Positions 18,564 to 27,037 of a DNA stretch of 64,000 nucleotides are shown here, piece after piece. Positions within the stretch are counted from its first letter, which is position 1. The number at the start of each line of letters is the position of its first letter. The stretch spans positions 4,092,001 through 4,156,000 of the forward strand of contig NZ_JAGIOI010000001.1 in NCBI RefSeq assembly GCF_017876675.1. The letters run 5' to 3'. The notes under the pieces are model-generated. The model ran no database searches and was not told the DNA's origin. It worked only from the letters and a program-made list of their open reading frames with translations. Made by a program: the position numbers and the translations under genes. The stretch is from Arthrobacter stackebrandtii. GTDB taxonomy: Bacteria; Actinomycetota; Actinomycetes; Actinomycetales; Micrococcaceae.

Positions 18564-18937
18564 GTATTGGGCACCCACGCGCCGTCGACCGTGAACACGC
18601 CTCCCGGGCGGACTTCAACGGCGCCCCATTCGATTGAGGGGGCCTGCCGCCCCCACTCGATGGCTGCGTCGAGGTCGGGGACGTCGATGACGAAGGTGCC
18701 GCCCAGCTGCTCCTTGGTGTCGGCGAACGGCCCGTCCTGCACGTGCAGTGCGCCGCCGGCCATGGTCAGCGTGGTGGTGTTGGCGGAGGGCTGGAGCACC
18801 TCGGCGGCCAGCAGCACGCCGGCCTGGTGCAGCGTGGCGGCGTAGCTGGCAAAAGCCTGCTGCCCCGCGGCCAGCACCTCCTCGCCGAGCGTGGCGGCAT
18901 CCATTTCCGGATAGTGCAAAAGCAGTGTGTATCGCAT
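18560..18937 (-). CDS. YCII-related DGPF protein, ECF42 partner
   Basis: 125 residues of the YCII/DGPF dimeric alpha-beta fold. It opens with MRYTLLLHYPEMD and holds the signature DGPFADTKEQLGGTFVIDV near 70-90. Proteins of this type are regularly encoded beside ECF42 factors and are thought to be their targets or modulators; the activity is unknown. A ribosome site GGAGAATG overlaps the start. A candidate ECF promoter lies about 100 bases upstream. Confidence 0.87.
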   Translation of the reverse strand: MRYTLLLHYPEMDAATLGEEVLAAGQQAFASYAATLHQAGVLLAAEVLQPSANTTTLTMAGGALHVQDGPFADTKEQLGGTFVIDVPDLDAAIEWGRQAPSIEWGAVEVRPGGVFTVDGAWVPNT

Positions 18938-19040
18938 GGTTCATTCTCCTTCGTGATGGTGCCGCCGTCCATGTCCGACGGCGGCCGGCCCACCAGGGCG
19001 TGTGCCCCGGCGGCTGCGCGCAGTGTGCGTGCACAGTGGT

Positions 19041-19067
19041 GACGATCGGGGCGGGGCCGGATCGACA
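19041..19067 (-). promoter_or_regulatory. Candidate ECF-type promoter upstream of the DGPF-ECF42 operon
   Basis: Read on the minus strand, TGTCGA (19067-19062) is followed by a 17-base spacer and CGTC (19044-19041). This resembles the motif proposed for ECF42 autoregulated promoters (TGTCGA ... CG-rich -10, from memory). It lies about 100 bases upstream of the DGPF start. Confidence 0.4.
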
Positions 19068-19121
19068 AGCAGACCCGGGCAGTTGCCGGCGGCTCCCTTG
19101 GCTGGCGCCTAGACTGGCCCC

Positions 19122-19700
19122 ATGGCCCAGTCCCCGGCACCGGTCATCACCGCCCTCGCCACCTCCCCTCCGCAGTGGTGGGAGGTCCTTGGGGCGCTTG
19201 GCCCGCTCGCGGTCCTGCTGGGTGCCGGGGCGGCTGCCGTCCTGGGCGCCTTTACGCTCAGGCAGCGGACACGCGCTGATGCGCTCGCACTGGCCCAAAA
19301 ACGCGAAGCGGATGAGAGGGCACTGGAACAAAAACGCCGCGCCGACGACCGCAGCGAATGGTGGCGGCGCGCCGAATGGGCGCTGGACCGTGCACTGGAC
19401 GGCCGTCCCGCGACCAGGGCCGTTGGCCTCTCCACCCTGCAGGTGCTGGCCCGCAGCACGCTGGCCCGCGCCGAGGAACTGGAACTGTTCGACACCGCCT
19501 GGGCCAGCGTCAGCGATCCCCACAGCGGGAGCGGCGGCCGCGACAACGAGGAACCTGTCCGCCCCGTGCAGGCACTGCAACCGTCCCCTGGTGAACGCCG
19601 CGTCCAGATCGCGGCGGCCAGGCTGCAGGTCACCCTCGACGACCGCCTGGGCCGGACCACTCCCGAACAGGTCAGGGCACTGGCCGGGGAAGCGTTCTAG
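19122..19700 (+). CDS. Small single-pass membrane protein with coiled coil, unknown
   Basis: 192 residues, no family recognised. One transmembrane helix at about 22-45 (LGALGPLAVLLGAGAAAVLGAF) is followed by a charged, heptad-like stretch (LALAQKREADERALEQKRRAD, about 55-78), probably a cytoplasmic coiled coil. A soluble C-terminus ends in LGRTTPEQVRALAGEAF. Such proteins are common and uncharacterised in Arthrobacter-type genomes. The start has no strong ribosome site; TAGACT eleven bases upstream may be a -10 element, which would give a nearly leaderless message. Confidence 0.6.
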   Translation: MAQSPAPVITALATSPPQWWEVLGALGPLAVLLGAGAAAVLGAFTLRQRTRADALALAQKREADERALEQKRRADDRSEWWRRAEWALDRALDGRPATRAVGLSTLQVLARSTLARAEELELFDTAWASVSDPHSGSGGRDNEEPVRPVQALQPSPGERRVQIAAARLQVTLDDRLGRTTPEQVRALAGEAF

Positions 19701-19745
19701 GTCCTGCCTCCGCGGCGCACGGGCACGCACCAGCGGCGCACATGT

Positions 19746-20399
19746 TCACCCGTCCAGAAACAGGAGCACAGCCTTGACCCGGCGGTGCCCGTCGTCCGGC
19801 ACCAGGCCGAGCTTGGCGAAGATGTTGCCGATGTGCTTGGCCACGGCGGCGTCGCCGACCACCAGTTTCTGCGCGATCGCCTGGTTCGCCAGCCCCTCCG
19901 CCATGAGCGCCAGCACTTCCCGTTCACGCGGGGTGAGCGATGCGATGGGGCTGCCGGTCTTCTTCGCGATCAGGTGCGCCACCATTTCCGGATCGATGAC
20001 GGTCCCGCCGGACGCCACGGTTTCCAGGGCGCGGGAAAAATCGGCGATCCGCCCGATCCTGTCCTTGAGCAGGTACCCCACGGCACCGTCACTCCCCGAG
20101 AGCAGTTGCGCGGCGTAGGCGTCGGCCACGTATTGCGAGAGCACCAGGACCGGCACCGGCCCGTGTACGCGCCTGATCTCCAGGGCCGCCTGCAAGCCGT
20201 CGTCCTGGTTTCGCGGGGGCATGCGCACGTCCGTGACCACCAGGTCCGGCAGGCCTCCGTCGCAATCCGCGGCCTCAACGGCGGACACCAGCCCGGGTGC
20301 GTCCACGGCGGTGGCGATGACGTCGTGCCCCATTTTTTCCAGCAGGCTGGTCAGGCTCTCCCGCAGCAGGGAGGAGTCCTCGGCCAGGATGATGCGCAT
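19746..20399 (-). CDS. NarL/LuxR-type response regulator
   Basis: 217 residues. The receiver domain begins MRIILAEDSSLLRESL, with phospho-acceptor Asp in LVVTDVRMPP and the conserved Lys in YLLKDRIG. The C-terminal LuxR helix-turn-helix is LTPREREVLALMAEGLANQAIAQ. It follows its sensor kinase after 15 bases and is divergent from an ABC transporter operon, which it likely controls. Confidence 0.9.
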   Translation of the reverse strand: MRIILAEDSSLLRESLTSLLEKMGHDVIATAVDAPGLVSAVEAADCDGGLPDLVVTDVRMPPRNQDDGLQAALEIRRVHGPVPVLVLSQYVADAYAAQLLSGSDGAVGYLLKDRIGRIADFSRALETVASGGTVIDPEMVAHLIAKKTGSPIASLTPREREVLALMAEGLANQAIAQKLVVGDAAVAKHIGNIFAKLGLVPDDGHRRVKAVLLFLDG

Positions 20400-20414
20400 G
20401 GGTGCTGCCTTCTC

Positions 20415-21683
20415 TCAGGAAATGTTCGACGCCGGATGGCCGGCTTCTGCGGGCAGGGAAAGTTCCAGCGTGGTTGGCCCGCCAACGGGGCTGCACAGGG
20501 TGAGTGAACCGCCGAGGGTTTCGGCCCGTTCACTCAAACCGCGCAGGCCGGTGCCACGGGAGGTGTCCGCCCCGCCGTGTCCATTGTCGGCCACGCTCAG
20601 CAACAGGGCGCCGCCATCATGGCGGGCCCTCACACTGACGTTCGTGGCGTTCGAGTGCTTGAGCGCATTGGCGATGGCCTCGCTGGCGGTGAAGTAGGCA
20701 CAGGCTTCCGTCGCAGCGTCCATCCGGCCCACGGTTGCTTCCAGGGTCACCGGCAGCCCGGCCCGGCCACACAGTTCGGCCAAGGCAGCCTCAAGTCCGT
20801 GGTCGGACAGAACTGCGGGGTGGATGCCACGGACCGTGGTGCGCAGGGACCGCAGGGCGTGCTCGGCCTGGTCGTGGGCGGTGGCAACCGACGCCCTGGC
20901 CTCCGCGACGGGCGCACCGGCGCGTTCGACCAGCTCAAGGTCCATCCCGGCCAGCCCCAGCGCAACGGAAAGTGCCACGAGTTCCTGCTGGACGCCGTCG
21001 TGCAGGTCCCTCTCGATCCGTTTGCGCTCCTGCTCGAACGCCGCCACGAGCGAGACCCGTGACAATGTGAGCCGCTCCAGGTTGCGCTGCAATTCCACAT
21101 TTCGCGGTGCCAGCAGGAAGCGCGCCAGCGAGGCCTGGCCGGCGGCGAACAGCATATTGATGTAGGGCAGCGCGGCCAGCAGGAGCACCCCCGCCAGACA
21201 CACAATCCACACTTGGCTGGGGGCCAGGGGTATCTGCACGTCGCCGAAAAGCGTGACCGCAGAGGGCCCGCGGGAGGCCGCCACCACCATGGTCACCATG
21301 ACCGCGAGCGCGGCAATCTCAACGGCGAGTAAAGCCAGGGCGAGCCAGCCGAGGAGCAGTGTTGTGACCAGGTTTCCTGCGGCCCGCCAGGTGGCTGCTT
21401 CGCTCATGCGGATGTTGAGCCAGATGTAGCGCTGCTCGCGGGCCACCGGCGCATGGGCGGAGGGCACCTGTGCGAAGCCGAGCAGTTGGACGCGGCGCCG
21501 CTCCAGTGCACCCAGTCCCAGTCCCCAGAAGGGGATGAAGACAAAGGTTGCCACGACGACGGGCAGCAGCACCGCCCCCAGCACCGCACTGAGCAGCATG
21601 TAGAGCAGCGCGAGCCACGGCCAGCGTGAGGCCCAGAACTGCCACGGCCTGGCTGCGAGCGCACCCCACGCCGTTGTTTTCAT
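20415..21683 (-). CDS. Membrane sensor histidine kinase (HisKA_3 type)
   Basis: 422 residues. The N-terminal half is a multi-helix sensor domain (hydrophobic segments near 20-60, 105-140 and 165-190). The dimerisation/phosphoacceptor segment RKRIERDLHDGVQQELVALS and a HATPase domain (ASEAIANALKHSNATNVSVRA; GHGGADTSRGTGLRGLSERAETLGG) follow. It should phosphorylate the regulator encoded 15 bases downstream. Kinases of this build beside FtsX-type exporters often sense cell-envelope stress. Confidence 0.88.
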   Translation of the reverse strand: MKTTAWGALAARPWQFWASRWPWLALLYMLLSAVLGAVLLPVVVATFVFIPFWGLGLGALERRRVQLLGFAQVPSAHAPVAREQRYIWLNIRMSEAATWRAAGNLVTTLLLGWLALALLAVEIAALAVMVTMVVAASRGPSAVTLFGDVQIPLAPSQVWIVCLAGVLLLAALPYINMLFAAGQASLARFLLAPRNVELQRNLERLTLSRVSLVAAFEQERKRIERDLHDGVQQELVALSVALGLAGMDLELVERAGAPVAEARASVATAHDQAEHALRSLRTTVRGIHPAVLSDHGLEAALAELCGRAGLPVTLEATVGRMDAATEACAYFTASEAIANALKHSNATNVSVRARHDGGALLLSVADNGHGGADTSRGTGLRGLSERAETLGGSLTLCSPVGGPTTLELSLPAEAGHPASNIS

Positions 21684-21797
21684 GGCTTCAGGCTATCTCG
21701 TTCCATGCCCGCTCCCGGGCAGGGTAGAGCCTGCACCACCCCCAAGTGTGGCCCCTGCTCCACTGTATTCACAGGGCATCCTTGATGGACTGTGGGC

Positions 21798-22544
21798 ATG
21801 AACCCGCCCCTCGTTGCCGCCGATTCCTTGGCCACGTCATTTCCCTCCCGTTCACGCAAGGAACCATCCGTCCCTGTGCTGTGTGGCATCTCCCTGGCCG
21901 TCATGCCCGGGGAGATGGTTTCCATTGTGGGTCCCAGCGGCTCCGGGAAGTCCACCCTCCTGTATTGCCTCTCAGGCTTGGAAAGCCCGACGTCGGGCAT
22001 GGTCACCTTGATGGGCCAAGACCTCGCAAGCCTGCGGCGTCCACGCGTGGCGGCCCTTCGTCGGGACCATGTGGGGTTTGTCTTCCAACAGTTCAACCTG
22101 GTGCCGTCCCTCTCCGCCCGTGAGAATGTTGCGCTGCCTGCCAGGCTGGCCAGGCGTCCGCTCGACGCAGCCGCTGTTACTGCCGCCTTGGCTTCCGTGG
22201 GGCTCTCGGAGCATGGGCGCAAGCGGCCCGGCGAACTGTCCGGGGGCCAGCAGCAACGGGTGGCCATTGCCCGGGTCCTGGCACACCGGCCGGACGTAGT
22301 GTTTGCCGACGAACCAACCGGCTCCCTCGACACCTCAAATGGTGCCGAGGTCCTGGCGCTGCTTCGCTCGGCAGCCGCGGCAGGCTCCACGGTTGTCCTG
22401 GTCACCCACGACCTTGAAGCTGCTGCGCTCGCAGACCGGGTGCTCGTCTTGCGTGACGGCTCCATCCACACGGAACTGCACTCCCCCACTCCTGATGCTG
22501 TGCTTGGTGCTGTTCGTTCGGCTGGATCGGCTCTCACGCGATGA
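21798..22544 (+). CDS. ABC transporter ATPase, LolD/MacB type
   Basis: 248 residues. Walker A is [19 protein letters not shown], the Q-loop FVFQQFNLVPSLSARENV, the signature LSGGQQQRVAIARVLA and Walker B VVFADEPTGSLD. This is the ATPase of a type VII ABC transporter; the permease start overlaps its stop by 4 bases. It faces away from the two-component genes across a 114-base region, which should hold both promoters. Confidence 0.93.
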   Translation: MNPPLVAADSLATSFPSRSRKEPSVPVLCGISLAVMPGEMVSIVGPSGSGKSTLLYCLSGLESPTSGMVTLMGQDLASLRRPRVAALRRDHVGFVFQQFNLVPSLSARENVALPARLARRPLDAAAVTAALASVGLSEHGRKRPGELSGGQQQRVAIARVLAHRPDVVFADEPTGSLDTSNGAEVLALLRSAAAAGSTVVLVTHDLEAAALADRVLVLRDGSIHTELHSPTPDAVLGAVRSAGSALTR

Positions 22545-23845
22545 CCCGCCTGCTGCTTGCCGACCTTCGCACCCAGTGGCGGACGTGGCTGGGCGTCCTT
22601 GTTCTCGCCGCAACGGCTGGCCTGGTGCTGTCCATTGGGGTGTCCGTGGCAGAAACGGGCTTTGTCCTGGGGGGAGAGTTCCAGGAGGGCCTTGCGGGCA
22701 TGGCCGGGATGATCCTCATGTTCAGTGGCGTCAGTGCCATGGGTGTGCTGGGCAGTGTCGCCGCCCTCACCGTCCAATTGCAGCAACGCTCTTACGCCCT
22801 GTGGCAATTGCTGGGCGCACGGTCCGGTGCCGTGGGCGCCATTGTCATGGCCCAGCTGCTGCTGGTGGCCCTTGCGGGCTCGCTGCTCGGCATTGCGGCA
22901 GCGCCGCCCCTGGCACGATCGATTTTCAGCTGGGGCTTCCCGGCAGATTCCATCCTGCACGGCATCCAGGTCGCCTTTGGCCTGCCCACCGTGGTGGGCA
23001 CCCTGTTCGCCGTGTGCCTTCTGGTCTTCGTGGGTGGGTGGCGGCCTGCACGCAGGGCCGCCCGGACCGAACCCCTGGAGGTGCTGCGCGAGGCTGAGCC
23101 CAAGGGCAGGGCCATGGGTTGGCTGCGCTGGGTGTTCTTCGCCCTTGCAGCCTCCGGCTTGTACGGCATCGCCGCCGAGATGTTCGTCCCTGACCCGGCC
23201 CCCGGCATCACGCCGCTGATCGCACCGGCGATGGCCGCCGTCGTGCTCTTCCTTGGGCCTTTCCTCTACCCTCTGGTGCTTGCGGCCTGGACCGCGCTTG
23301 TTCCGGGGAGCGTCTCCTCCGCCTGGTTCCTGGCGCGGCACCGGCTCGGTTACAGCACCGCCGCCATCACTCCCCTCTTTGTGGGGATCAGCCTGACAGG
23401 CGGGCTGCTCACGGCGGCGGCCACGCAGTTCAAGGGCGAAAGCGTTGCGGTGGAACAACTTGTCATCATGCTCGGCGGCCCAATTTTGCTGGCTGCGGTG
23501 GCATCGGCCGTGGTGGTGTTCATGGGCAGCCGCACTCGCGGGCAGGAGCTGGGACTCCTGCAGGCAAGCGGCGCGACGCATCGAACACTTGTTCTAGCCG
23601 CGCTTTTTGAGGCATTGGTTTACGTCGTCACGGCCAGCTTGTTGGCGTTCGTGGTGATTGTTGGCAGCGGCGTGGTCATTGCTGCCGGATTGAGCGTCTC
23701 GGAGCCGGGGACCGCGCCACGCTTCGCCTTCGGGGCTGCGGCTGCCGTTGCGGCCCTGGGCGGGGCTCTGGTTTTGGTGGCGACCTTGCTGCCCACGGTG
23801 TTGGGTCTGCGCAAGGACGTCATCAGCGCCCTGTCCGCGGAGTGA
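22541..23845 (+). CDS. FtsX-like ABC transporter permease
   Basis: 434 residues with about eight hydrophobic segments in two FtsX-type clusters (about 20-200 and 240-430). The motif WRPARRAARTEPLEVLREAEP sits in the first cytoplasmic loop, typical of MacB/BceB/LolE-like permeases. It uses ATP hydrolysis mechanically to expel or release a substrate, for example an antimicrobial peptide. Substrate unknown; the link to the divergent two-component system suggests a stress-induced export unit. Confidence 0.88.
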   Translation: MTRLLLADLRTQWRTWLGVLVLAATAGLVLSIGVSVAETGFVLGGEFQEGLAGMAGMILMFSGVSAMGVLGSVAALTVQLQQRSYALWQLLGARSGAVGAIVMAQLLLVALAGSLLGIAAAPPLARSIFSWGFPADSILHGIQVAFGLPTVVGTLFAVCLLVFVGGWRPARRAARTEPLEVLREAEPKGRAMGWLRWVFFALAASGLYGIAAEMFVPDPAPGITPLIAPAMAAVVLFLGPFLYPLVLAAWTALVPGSVSSAWFLARHRLGYSTAAITPLFVGISLTGGLLTAAATQFKGESVAVEQLVIMLGGPILLAAVASAVVVFMGSRTRGQELGLLQASGATHRTLVLAALFEALVYVVTASLLAFVVIVGSGVVIAAGLSVSEPGTAPRFAFGAAAAVAALGGALVLVATLLPTVLGLRKDVISALSAE

Positions 23846-23955
23846 GAACCGCCGTCGGCAAAAGTGCCGTTCGGGGTGCTGCACCGCACAGTGGGCTGGG
23901 GCCGCCACCTGGCGTAGGCTGGATCCAGCAGGCATTCCTGCGGGAGGAGGCACCC

Positions 23956-24303
23956 ATGAACACCACTGCCGGCATCGATCCCACGGTCCCGCCAAGCGGA
24001 AACGGCTGCGCCGAGTGCGAGACGGGCGGCGGGTGGTGGGTCCACCTGCGCCGCTGCGCCCAGTGCGGGCATGTCGGTTGTTGTGACAGCTCCCCTGCGC
24101 AGCACGCCTCGGCCCACGCAGCGGCCACGGGCCACCCTGTCATCCAGAGTTTTGAACCCGGCGAACACTGGTTCTGGGACTACGGCACGGAAAAATTCCT
24201 GAACGGCCCAAAACTGGCCCCTCCCGAACACCACCCGGCGGACCAGGCCGTGCCGGGCCCGGCCCACAGGCTGCCAAGGAACTGGGAAGAGCAGATCCAC
24301 TGA
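23956..24303 (+). CDS. UBP-type zinc-finger protein
   Basis: 115 residues. A ZnF-UBP fold is seen: CAECETGGGWWVHLRRCAQC, CDSSPAQHASAHAAATGHPV and FWDYGTEKF, with Cys/His zinc ligands. In eukaryotes this finger binds the ubiquitin C-terminus. Stand-alone bacterial copies are frequent in actinobacteria and have no known role. GGGAGGAGG precedes ATG 23956. Confidence 0.85.
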   Translation: MNTTAGIDPTVPPSGNGCAECETGGGWWVHLRRCAQCGHVGCCDSSPAQHASAHAAATGHPVIQSFEPGEHWFWDYGTEKFLNGPKLAPPEHHPADQAVPGPAHRLPRNWEEQIH

Positions 24304-24347
24304 CCCAGGTGGCCTGCACCTGGCCTGGAGCCTTCACAGCCCAACCC

Positions 24348-25019
24348 TCAGAATGGCTCAACCACCGAGCCCTCACCGGGCAGCCCGGATCCCCGGTCCA
24401 CTGGTCCGGAGGAACGGCGCGGCCATTCGCGGAAGCTGCTGAAACGCAGCGGCAGGCCCCGGGCCACGGCCAGGTCCATGCTGTCCATGGCCTGGACGTG
24501 GACATGCGGTTGGGTGGAGTTGCCTGAGTTTCCGCATTCGGCCAGCAGACGGCCTGCCGCAACCGTGTCCCCGACGGCGACCCGGATCGAACCGCACCTC
24601 AGGTGGACCAGGGCAACAAACACGCCCGGTTCCAGTTGCAGGACCACGTGGTTGCCCGCCAGGGCGGCGGCGCCCCGGCGCAGCCTCCCGGGCTGGCCCA
24701 GCATGTAGGGCAGCAGCGCCAGTTGCGAGCGCCGGGCCGCATGGTCCTCCTCGCCGTCGTGGGCAGCAACCACCACGCCGCCGGCAGGGGCAAGGATGGC
24801 CCGGCCAAAGGCGAAAAACCGCTCCGGCGGCTCGGTGGCGAGAACGGTGCGCCAGTCGCGCCCCGGCGCGCTCCTTCCGGAGCCGTCAACGCCCACAAAG
24901 TCAATGGCCCAGGAGCTGCCCAGCAGCTCCGTGCCATGGCTGGGCACCCGCCGGGCCGGGCTGTTCTGCACCAGCCAGGTCCCCGTGAACGGCAGGCGCA
25001 GCCGGACGGTGCGGTTCAC
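24348..25019 (-). CDS. M23-family (LytM-like) metallopeptidase domain protein
   Basis: 223 residues without a signal peptide. Metal-binding residues fit the M23 pattern: His in RRVPSHGTELLGSSWAIDF with Asp downstream, and the HxH motif GNSGNSTQPHVHVQ near 180. VVAGRLLAECG-like strands typical of the fold are present. M23 enzymes cut peptidoglycan cross-bridges, but the lack of an export signal makes a cell-wall role doubtful. The start overlaps the stop of the aldo/keto reductase gene upstream by 4 bases. Confidence 0.75.
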   Translation of the reverse strand: MNRTVRLRLPFTGTWLVQNSPARRVPSHGTELLGSSWAIDFVGVDGSGRSAPGRDWRTVLATEPPERFFAFGRAILAPAGGVVVAAHDGEEDHAARRSQLALLPYMLGQPGRLRRGAAALAGNHVVLQLEPGVFVALVHLRCGSIRVAVGDTVAAGRLLAECGNSGNSTQPHVHVQAMDSMDLAVARGLPLRFSSFREWPRRSSGPVDRGSGLPGEGSVVEPF

Positions 25020-26047
25020 CGGCCGCCGGCGATCTTCCTGCTGCGCTGCTCCTGCGCCTTCGGACCGTACGGGTAAACGCCCAGGTCCGGTTCGCTGACC
25101 AGGGTGAGCTGGTCGACTTCGCGGGCCGTCAGGGCCAGTTCGGCGGCACCAAGGTTGTCGGCCAGCTGCCCCGTGGTGCGCGCCCCCAGAATCACCGAAG
25201 TCACCCCGGGCCGCCCGGCCACCCAGGCCAGGGCCACCTGCGACGGGGAGGTTCCGCGCGCCGCGGCAATGTCAGAGACCGCCGCGACCACGTCCCACGT
25301 GTGCGGGTTGGCATTGCGCTCGGCCCAGGCTTCCATGCCCCGCTGCGGGTTTTCGCCCAGGCGGGTGGCACCGGCCGGCGCCTGGTCCCGCACGTACTTG
25401 CCGCTCAGCCAGCCTCCGCCCAGCGGCGACCACGGAAGCAGCCCCATGCCGGCGTCTTGGGCCGCCGGCACAATTTCCGCCTCGATGCCCCGCACCAGCA
25501 GGCTGTACTGGGGCTGCAGTGTAACCGGCAGGTTCCAGCCGTGGGAGCGGGCCACGTGCACCGCCTTGGTCAGCTGCCAGCCGAGGAAGTTGGAAAAGCC
25601 GTAGTAGCCGATCTTCCCGGCCGTGACGGCGTCATGCAGGAACCGCAGCGTCTCCTCGACCGGGGTGATGGGGTCCCAGGCGTGCATCTGGTACAGGTCT
25701 ATATGGTCCACGCCGAGCCTGCGCAGGGAATCATCCAGGGCACGGGTGAGGTGCCTCCTTGACGTCCCGACATCGTTCGGAAGGCCTCCCATGGGGAAGC
25801 GGCCCTTGCTGGCCAGCACGACGGCGTCCCTCACCCCGGGGCGTGCGGCAAGCCAGCGCCCGATAATCTCCTCCGAGGCGCCGGCGGTGTAGACGTCTGC
25901 CGTGTCGATGAAGTTGCCGCCTGCGGCCAGGTAGTTGTCAAGGATGGCGTGTGAGGCCGCCTCATCAGCCTCCGCACCGAAGGTCATGGTCCCCAGCGCG
26001 TAGTTTGAAACGACGGCGCCGCTGTTGCCCAATGTCCGGTATTCCAT
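25016..26047 (-). CDS. Aldo/keto reductase
   Basis: 343 residues, an AKR (beta/alpha)8 barrel. The catalytic tetrad is visible: Asp48 and Tyr53 (NFIDTADVY), Lys81 (LASKGRF) and His122 (LYQMHAWD). The NADPH-binding end shows GARTTGQLADNLGA. It reduces aldehydes or ketones with NADPH; the length fits the AKR11-15 group. ATG 26047 is preceded by AAAGGAGA. It is translationally coupled to the M23 gene. Confidence 0.92.
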   Translation of the reverse strand: MEYRTLGNSGAVVSNYALGTMTFGAEADEAASHAILDNYLAAGGNFIDTADVYTAGASEEIIGRWLAARPGVRDAVVLASKGRFPMGGLPNDVGTSRRHLTRALDDSLRRLGVDHIDLYQMHAWDPITPVEETLRFLHDAVTAGKIGYYGFSNFLGWQLTKAVHVARSHGWNLPVTLQPQYSLLVRGIEAEIVPAAQDAGMGLLPWSPLGGGWLSGKYVRDQAPAGATRLGENPQRGMEAWAERNANPHTWDVVAAVSDIAAARGTSPSQVALAWVAGRPGVTSVILGARTTGQLADNLGAAELALTAREVDQLTLVSEPDLGVYPYGPKAQEQRSRKIAGGR

Positions 26048-26085
26048 GGTTCTCCTCTTTTCGTGGTGTGCTGCGGATCCGCAGC

Positions 26086-26955
26086 TCAGTCCCAGCCGCC
26101 CGGGGCCGCTTCCCGGGCCGTGCGCCAACTGTGTTCGGGCTCCCAGCCGAGCAGGCGGCGTGCCTTGTCAATGCACAGCAGGGTTTCGTGTTCCCCCAGC
26201 TCCCGACGCACCTCGACGCCAGGGAAGACTTCGGCCGCGAGGCTGGCGCTGTGCCGGGACATGACGGTGTCGGCGTTGGCGATGATGTAGGCCTCAAATC
26301 CCGGCCGTGCCGTGGCCAGCGCACAGGCCACCGCCCGTGCGCCGTCGCGCCCGTCAATGTAACCCCACAGATTCCATTTCCGGGCCAGCGGGTCGGCGTC
26401 ATATCCGGGAAATGCTGCATAGTCGGCCTCGTCCATGACGTTGGAGAAGCGCAAGGCGCAGATGGACAGTGCCGGATCCCAGCGCACCAGCTCCCGCGCC
26501 ATGGTCTCTTCCAGGTGCTTGACCAGCGAGTAGGTGCTTTCTGGGCGGGCCGGGTATTCCTCGTCCACGGGCAGGTAGGGAGGGGCGGTGTCGAACGGCA
26601 GCCCCAGCACCGTCTCGCTTGACGCATAGGCGATTTTTTTGATCCCGGCGCGGCGCGCGGCCTGGAACACGTTGTAGGTGGACAGCATGTTGTTTTCAAA
26701 GGTTGCCGCGTCCGGGGCCAGTCCGGGTGCTGGAATGGCCGCCAGGTGCACGAGTGCGTCAAAGCCGTTGTGGCGGTCGTCCAGGCCAAGGAGCACATCC
26801 AGCACCTGGCCGTAGTTGCGCAGGTCAACTGCCACCGTGCCGGGGCCGCGCTCCCCCGCCCGGTCCAGGTTGAACACCTGGTGGCCGTCCGCGGCCAGTC
26901 CGCGCACCACGTGCCGTCCCAGCTTTCCGCTGCCGCCGGTTACTGCAATTCTCAT
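26086..26955 (-). CDS. NAD-dependent epimerase/dehydratase family protein
   Basis: 289 residues, extended SDR. The Rossmann motif GGSGKLGRHVVRGL (VTGGSGKLG) begins at residue 6; the active-site YSLVKHLEE (YxxxK) and the upstream SSE are present. RWDPALSICALRFSNVMD lines the substrate pocket. Proteins of this type act on nucleotide sugars or uronates; the substrate is unknown. ATG 26955 with GAGGGGAAG upstream is preferred to longer frames. It runs in the same direction as the AKR and M23 genes 38 bases downstream, so the three may form an operon. Confidence 0.85.
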   Translation of the reverse strand: MRIAVTGGSGKLGRHVVRGLAADGHQVFNLDRAGERGPGTVAVDLRNYGQVLDVLLGLDDRHNGFDALVHLAAIPAPGLAPDAATFENNMLSTYNVFQAARRAGIKKIAYASSETVLGLPFDTAPPYLPVDEEYPARPESTYSLVKHLEETMARELVRWDPALSICALRFSNVMDEADYAAFPGYDADPLARKWNLWGYIDGRDGARAVACALATARPGFEAYIIANADTVMSRHSASLAAEVFPGVEVRRELGEHETLLCIDKARRLLGWEPEHSWRTAREAAPGGWD

Positions 26956-27037
26956 GAGCTTCCCCTCGTTACGATGCCTTCTTCCCCTCCACTCTAGGAC
27001 CCTGTTGCAGGCCGGCGCGAGGGTGGGTCGCCAAGAA

